A stretch of 5,510 nucleotides of DNA from UBA12014 sp029248335 (GTDB lineage Bacteria; Planctomycetota; Phycisphaerae; Phycisphaerales; SM1A02), in the NCBI GenBank assembly GCA_029248335.1, contig JAQWJM010000097.1, forward strand, positions 1 through 5,510, read 5' to 3'. The position numbers and the translations under genes are program-made. Below are positions 1 to 5,510 of the stretch, one piece after another (within the stretch, counting starts at the first letter, position 1; each line of letters starts with the position of its first letter). Under the pieces are notes generated by a model that saw only the letters and a program-made list of their open reading frames with translations, had not been told where the DNA came from and ran no database searches.

Positions 1-158
1 GGCTTACGAACGACGTCGCGGGTGGGTTCCTGAAAATCACGAATGAAATTCCGATTCCGATCGACGTCCTTGTCGACGGCCGCGAGCCGTCAGGATTCGT
101 CACGCTCGCCGTCCGCCTCCGCGGCAATCCGCCCGTTTGCATCCCTCATTACCGGTAG
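1..158 (+). CDS. Possible 3' end of an unidentified gene, cut by the left edge
   Basis: A plus-strand reading frame enters from the left edge (first full codon at base 3) and stays open for 51 codons to a TAG at 156-158. The peptide includes the stretches NDVAGGFLKITNEIPIPIDV and GFVTLAVRLRGNPPVC. It is not the Arg/Ser-rich or His/Arg-rich peptide usual for shadow frames in this window. G+C by codon position is roughly 68, 46 and 73 percent, the low-second, high-third pattern of real coding sequence, although third-position G+C looks lower than in the neighbouring genes. I do not recognise the family, and no domain can be named from so short a tail. It would be convergent with the DUF4190-like gene, overlapping its last 10 bases (149-158), which leaves no room for a terminator between them. 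The alternative is non-coding sequence that happens to be open. Confidence 0.38.
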   Translation, partial: LTNDVAGGFLKITNEIPIPIDVLVDGREPSGFVTLAVRLRGNPPVCIPHYR

Positions 159-505
159 ATCAGGAAAGCGACGAGAAGAACGCACTGCCCACCACCGAAG
201 ACCGTGCCGAGCACCAGGGCCGTGACCGCATGTCCGCCACCGACACGGGCCCTGCCAGCCGCCCGCAGACCCAACACCCCGCAGATGAAGGCCGCGATGC
301 CGAGGGGAATTCCCAAGCCCGGAATGATGCTGAACACCCCGAAGTAGTAGCCGAGCAGCGCCGGCATGTTCTTCGTTGGAATGACATGGTCCATCGCCGT
401 CGGGATCGGGGCTGGCGGCGTTCGAACCTCGTCCCGCGACATCGGAGGAACCCCCTGCGTTGGACCACGGCCCGACGACGGCGATGGATCGGAAGGCTGT
501 TTCAT
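149..505 (-). CDS. Small DUF4190-like integral membrane protein
   Basis: This 118-residue protein has two parts. Residues 1-45 are a hydrophilic, Pro/Ser/Thr-rich N-terminal arm, probably disordered. After it comes a Gly-rich hydrophobic region: residues 48-83 (PALLGYYFGVFSIIPGLGIP onward to GVLGLRAA), which could form one long or two short membrane helices, and residues 92-117, a further helix ending in LLVAFLIYR. The order of hydrophobic hairpin, small basic loop (RAAGRARVGGG) and final helix matches what I know of DUF4190 proteins, whose function is unknown. There is no signal peptidase site and no catalytic motif. Met1 is chosen because AGGAGG lies 7 bases upstream; Met22 and Met38 lack such support. 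It lies 167 bp downstream of the alpha/beta-hydrolase on the same strand, so it may have its own promoter. The gene is very likely real, but the family assignment comes from pattern and not from a search. Confidence 0.8.
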   Translation of the reverse strand: MKQPSDPSPSSGRGPTQGVPPMSRDEVRTPPAPIPTAMDHVIPTKNMPALLGYYFGVFSIIPGLGIPLGIAAFICGVLGLRAAGRARVGGGHAVTALVLGTVFGGGQCVLLVAFLIYR

Positions 506-512
506 GTCTGTT

Positions 513-518
513 CCTCCT
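513..518 (-). promoter_or_regulatory. Shine-Dalgarno site of the DUF4190-like gene
   Basis: On the minus strand this reads AGGAGG, a full anti-16S match, with a 7-base spacer to the ATG at 505-503. It decides the start codon of the downstream gene and shows that this organism uses Shine-Dalgarno initiation for at least some genes. Confidence 0.8.
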
Positions 519-543
519 CGATGGACGTCCGACCGCCGTCCTC

Positions 544-549
544 ATGATA
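544..549 (-). promoter_or_regulatory. Possible -10 element for the DUF4190-like gene
   Basis: The minus strand reads TATCAT, five of six matches to TATAAT, placed so that a transcript would start about 30 bases before the ATG and include the AGGAGG site. No convincing -35 hexamer lies 16-18 bases upstream; that stretch approaches the nested inverted repeat at 559-600. The site is AT-rich in a very GC-rich setting, which is its main support. It is weak evidence from one hexamer. Confidence 0.25.
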
Positions 550-558
550 TCGACGACG

Positions 559-600
559 CGTGACCTCGCGTTGATCCCCGCGCGATCAATCGCCGTCACG
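559..600. repeat. Nested inverted repeat in the gap between the hydrolase and DUF4190-like genes
   Basis: Outer arms CGTGAC (559-564) and GTCACG (595-600) are perfect reverse complements, as are inner arms TTGATC (571-576) and GATCAA (584-589) around a 7-base centre. Between them GCG (568-570) can pair with CGC (591-593), with T590 bulged. As RNA this gives about 15 base pairs in 42 nucleotides. It lies in non-coding DNA, about 70 bases past the hydrolase stop codon and about 10 bases upstream of a possible -10 element. No T-run follows in the leftward direction, so it is not a standard intrinsic terminator. It could be an operator, an mRNA 3'-end hairpin protecting the upstream transcript, or chance. 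The rest of the 506-672 gap holds only the possible -10 element and the ribosome binding site. Confidence 0.55.
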
Positions 601-672
601 ATGCGCGACGTTTTCAAGCGTCCCGGCGGGTACGATGTCGATCATGCTGGTGATGAAGCGGGCCGCCGGCCG

Positions 673-1649
673 TCAGTCGTCCGAGGCTGGAGCGGCCGGA
701 GGAAGCAGCCAGCGGTCGAACCAGGCCTTCGCGAGCGTCGAGGAGCGGGCGGCGTCCTCGCCCTCGAATCCGTGGCCCGCCCCTTCGAACCGGTGGTACT
801 CGGACTCCAACCCCGCCTCGACGTAGGTCTCGTGCATCGCTTCACTTGCCCGGATCCTGACCACGTCGTCTTCGGTGCCGTGCATCAGCAGCACTGGTGC
901 GTCGTTCTGGTCGACGTGTCGGATGGGCGAGACCCGCGCCGCGTCCTTCGGATCGAAGTCCATCGCGGGGTACCGCTCGTTCGGACCGACGAAGCCGACC
1001 AGTTCGACCGGCGGGAACCACGCGACCGCCGCCGCGATCGGTGCGGCGTCTTCGGGCACGCCGGCGTCTCTCCCGAGGCGGGACCGCCGGATGTCGCGAG
1101 GCGCGTCCGCGCCACCAAGCGTCGCGAGATGCAGCGAGAGATGACCACCCGCGCTCAGCCCGAAGGAGCCGATCCGCTCGGGATCGAGTCCACGGTCCGG
1201 CGCGGTCGACCGAAGATGCCGGATCGCCTTCTCGACGTGATCCGCGGCATCGGGCACCTTGTACCGCGGCGAACTGCCGTGTCGAAGAAGCACGATGTGG
1301 TACCCGTCGACCAGCAGATCGTGGACGAGGGAGATGTCGCGGATCTTCGGCAGCATCGCCATCCTCGGGTCGAACCACCGGGACTCCCATCCCCCGCTCA
1401 CCATGAAGATCACGGTCGCACCGTTGGGCTCGGCCGTCGGTTTGATGATGTCGTAGGTCATGGCCAGCGCATCGACTCGGCCGTAGATCACGTCCGACTC
1501 GACGATGCCGATCGGTCCGGATCGCGTCGCACGAAGGTCACCTTCTTCGACACCGGCGGCCGCGACGACCGGGGTCGACGCCGACGCCCCCAGCAGGAGG
1601 ATCGATCCGAGGCACGCGGCGAACGCCTGATTCATGAACGGTCGAGTCG

Positions 1650-1653
<4 letters not shown>
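673..1653 (-). CDS. Exported alpha/beta-hydrolase (esterase / prolyl-oligopeptidase-like)
   Basis: The 326-residue protein begins with an export signal: a short basic start (MTTR), a hydrophobic core at about residues 9-24, and Ala-rich candidate cleavage sites near residues 25-34. The mature part has alpha/beta-hydrolase landmarks in order: an oxyanion-hole motif SGGW (86-89, where relatives often have HGGG), the nucleophile elbow GLSAGGH with Ser167, an acid motif HGTEDD with Asp262 the likely triad Asp, and GAGHGF with His294. This arrangement is known from acetyl-esterase, feruloyl-esterase-like and S9-type hydrolases, which cleave esters or peptides; the substrate cannot be read from the sequence. 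Its ATG overlaps the stop of the M1 peptidase gene (ATGA), and AAGGAG sits 5 bases upstream, which fixes the start; Met7 is a weaker alternative. The triad is complete, with no sign of decay. It probably acts in the periplasm or outside the cell. Confidence 0.9.
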
Positions 1654-4472
<2,819 letters not shown>

Positions 4473-4478
4473 GCGCCG

Positions 4479-4508
4479 AGTGTAGGTCGGATTTTCGGGA
4501 GAAGTCGG
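4479..4508 (-). promoter_or_regulatory. Possible promoter of the M1 peptidase operon, with leaderless spacing
   Basis: On the minus strand TACACT (4484-4479; four of six matches to TATAAT, with the key A2 and T6) is followed by six bases and then the ATG at 4472. Transcription starting seven bases past the hexamer would begin on the A of the start codon, giving a leaderless mRNA. This fits the lack of any Shine-Dalgarno sequence. A weak -35 candidate, CCGACT (4508-4503), lies 18 bases upstream. The call depends on pattern only. Confidence 0.3.
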
Positions 4509-4547
4509 CCATCGATGCCGCGGTCCGGCAGAGTGCGACGGGATCGT

Positions 4548-4558
4548 GGACACTGTCC
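4548..4558. repeat. 11-bp dyad GGACA-C-TGTCC just before the arginase ATG
   Basis: GGACA (4548-4552) and TGTCC (4554-4558) are perfect reverse complements around a single C. The dyad ends two bases before the ATG at 4561 and covers GACACT (4549-4554), which stands six bases before that ATG and is a poor -10 candidate. A repressor or activator bound here would control arginase initiation directly. If the true start is 4606 the dyad would lie in the leader. It is short enough to be chance. Confidence 0.3.
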
Positions 4559-4560
4559 CC

Positions 4561-5510
4561 ATGTCCACCGCCCGGACCTCCATTCCGCGGAGCGTGAACG
4601 CCGCGATGCTCGAGATCGTCGGAGCCCCCGTCGACCACGGTGGCGCCGGGGCCGGCGCCGCCGGTGGGCCTCGCTCGCTGCGAGCGGCCGGCATCACCTC
4701 GATCGGTGGCCGAACCGTCCACGACCGCGGCGACGTCGACGTCCCCGATCTGCCGAGCGGCGTCCGGATCGTCCGGGGCCCGGATCCCGACGCCGCCCGC
4801 CCCGAGTGGCCGTCCCTCCGCACGATGTGTCGCGAACTCCATGAACGGACCCGCGAAATCGTTGCGAACGGTGGCATCCCCCTGGTCCTGGGCGGCGACC
4901 ACACCCTCGCGGCCGGTTCGATGTCCGGCGTGGCCTCCGCCTGGAATGATCGTCACCTCGCGAGCGGTTTCGCCGACGCCCCCCCGCTCGGACTCCTGTG
5001 GTTCGACGCCCACGCCGACCTCAACACGCCCGACACCACGCCCAGTGGGAATCCCCACGGCATGCCCGCGGCGGCGCTGCTCGGGCATCCGGTCGCGCCA
5101 TTGGTCGACATCGTCGGCCCTCGCGGCACCTTCGATCCACGTCGCGCCGTCTTTCTCGGCGGTCGCGATCTCGACCCCGGCGAACGTGCCCGGGTCTCGA
5201 CCGATCCCGCTTCCGCCCTTCCGCTCCTGATCGACGGTGACACCTTCAAGTCCGAACGTCCCGGATCGATCGCGGATCGCGTGCTCGAACGGATCGCCCC
5301 CGGCGGCGACGCGTTCGCCCTGAGTTTCGATCTCGATGTGATCGATCCCAAGGAGGCGCCCGGGGTCAACCTCCCGGTCCCCGACGGCCTCCACGTCGAA
5401 CAGGTCATGCAGGTCCTCGAACGCCTCGCCGACCACGGCGGCTGCATCGCGATGGACGTCGTCGAACTCGATCCCACCGCGGATGACGACGGCCGGACGG
5501 CGCGGATCGG
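4561..5510 (+). CDS. rocF: Arginase (ureohydrolase family), C-terminus cut by the right edge
   Basis: The frame from ATG 4561 runs open for 316 full codons to the window edge. All ureohydrolase metal-site motifs are present: GGDH (His114), DAHAD (Asp149, His151, Asp153) and SFDLDVIDP (Asp257, Asp259), which in the family bind two Mn ions. NTP followed by SGNPHGMP (162-169; catalytic-type His166) and the RDLDPGE motif (Asp203, Asp205) are arginase signatures rather than agmatinase ones, and MDVVELDP supplies the guanidinium-binding Glu302. The expected reaction is arginine plus water to ornithine plus urea, in the cytoplasm; no signal peptide is seen. Family alignment would place the start at Met16 (4606, MLEIVGAPVDHGG), so the first 15 residues may not be translated; the ACACT-N6-ATG spacing favours 4561. 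Only about 15-25 C-terminal residues should be missing. It is divergent from the M1 peptidase gene. The gene symbol is by family convention. Confidence 0.9.
   Translation, partial: MSTARTSIPRSVNAAMLEIVGAPVDHGGAGAGAAGGPRSLRAAGITSIGGRTVHDRGDVDVPDLPSGVRIVRGPDPDAARPEWPSLRTMCRELHERTREIVANGGIPLVLGGDHTLAAGSMSGVASAWNDRHLASGFADAPPLGLLWFDAHADLNTPDTTPSGNPHGMPAAALLGHPVAPLVDIVGPRGTFDPRRAVFLGGRDLDPGERARVSTDPASALPLLIDGDTFKSERPGSIADRVLERIAPGGDAFALSFDLDVIDPKEAPGVNLPVPDGLHVEQVMQVLERLADHGGCIAMDVVELDPTADDDGRTARI

Larger units (their letters stand above)
4473..4560. promoter_or_regulatory. 88-bp divergent intergenic region between M1 peptidase and arginase genes
   Basis: This is the only space between two outward-facing genes, so promoters for both should lie in it or just inside the coding ends. 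It contains an AT-richer core (ATTTTC near 4491), the 8-bp palindrome CATCGATG at 4510-4517, CCGCGG at 4518-4523, and the 11-bp dyad at 4548-4558 described separately. There is no clear Shine-Dalgarno sequence before either ATG, unlike the two downstream minus-strand genes. Confidence 0.6.

Noticed and set aside
90..617. 175-codon minus-strand frame starting in the 506-672 gap
   Set aside because: It overlaps the DUF4190-like gene in another frame, has no ribosome site, and gives a Gly/Arg/His-rich peptide. The DUF4190-like frame has both a Shine-Dalgarno sequence and a membrane pattern.
661..671. GGCC-N3-GGCC hairpin just past the hydrolase stop as an intrinsic terminator
   Set aside because: The stem is only 4 bp with a 3-base loop and no T-run follows. 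GGCC repeats are common by chance in this composition.
4473..4904. Upstream extension of the M1 peptidase to the ATG at 4904 (144 more residues)
   Set aside because: The added peptide is low-complexity and Arg/Pro/Ser-rich, it would bury the clear signal peptide at the 4472 start, and it lies antisense over the well-supported arginase gene.
4979..4985. Run of seven C within the arginase gene as a possible frameshift site
   Set aside because: Arginase motifs on both sides (GGDH before, DAHAD after) are in the same frame, so nothing suggests an indel or programmed shift.

Overview
The window is GC-rich (roughly two-thirds G+C by eye) and densely coding, with strong G/C bias at third codon positions. 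It looks like a chromosomal stretch from a free-living bacterium. There is no RNA gene, mobile element, CRISPR array or phage signature. The mix of a secreted M1 peptidase, a secreted esterase-like hydrolase and a small DUF4190-like membrane protein would suit a planctomycete-type or similar high-GC environmental bacterium, but nothing here fixes the taxon.

Layout, left to right. (1) Bases 1-158 probably hold the 3' end of a plus-strand gene cut by the window edge. (2) A 118-residue DUF4190-like membrane protein lies on the minus strand (505-149), with a near-perfect Shine-Dalgarno sequence. (3) A 167-bp gap (506-672) contains a nested inverted repeat and a possible -10 element. (4) A minus-strand pair follows, transcribed leftwards: a large exported M1-family zinc metallopeptidase (4472-1650) and an exported alpha/beta-hydrolase (1653-673). 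Their stop and start codons overlap as ATGA, so they are very likely co-transcribed and translationally coupled. (5) An 88-bp divergent intergenic region (4473-4560) separates them from (6) a plus-strand arginase-family gene (4561 to the right edge, C-terminus missing).

Together the genes suggest protein and peptide use: an exported peptidase and an exported ester or peptide hydrolase made from one transcript, and, divergently, a cytoplasmic arginase that would release ornithine and urea from arginine. That link is inference from gene order only. I see no clearly undescribed system. The points most worth a second look are the matching ACACT-N6-ATG arrangement at both divergent starts (possible leaderless genes), the nested dyad at 559-600, and an extra C-terminal tail of about 110 residues on the M1 peptidase.
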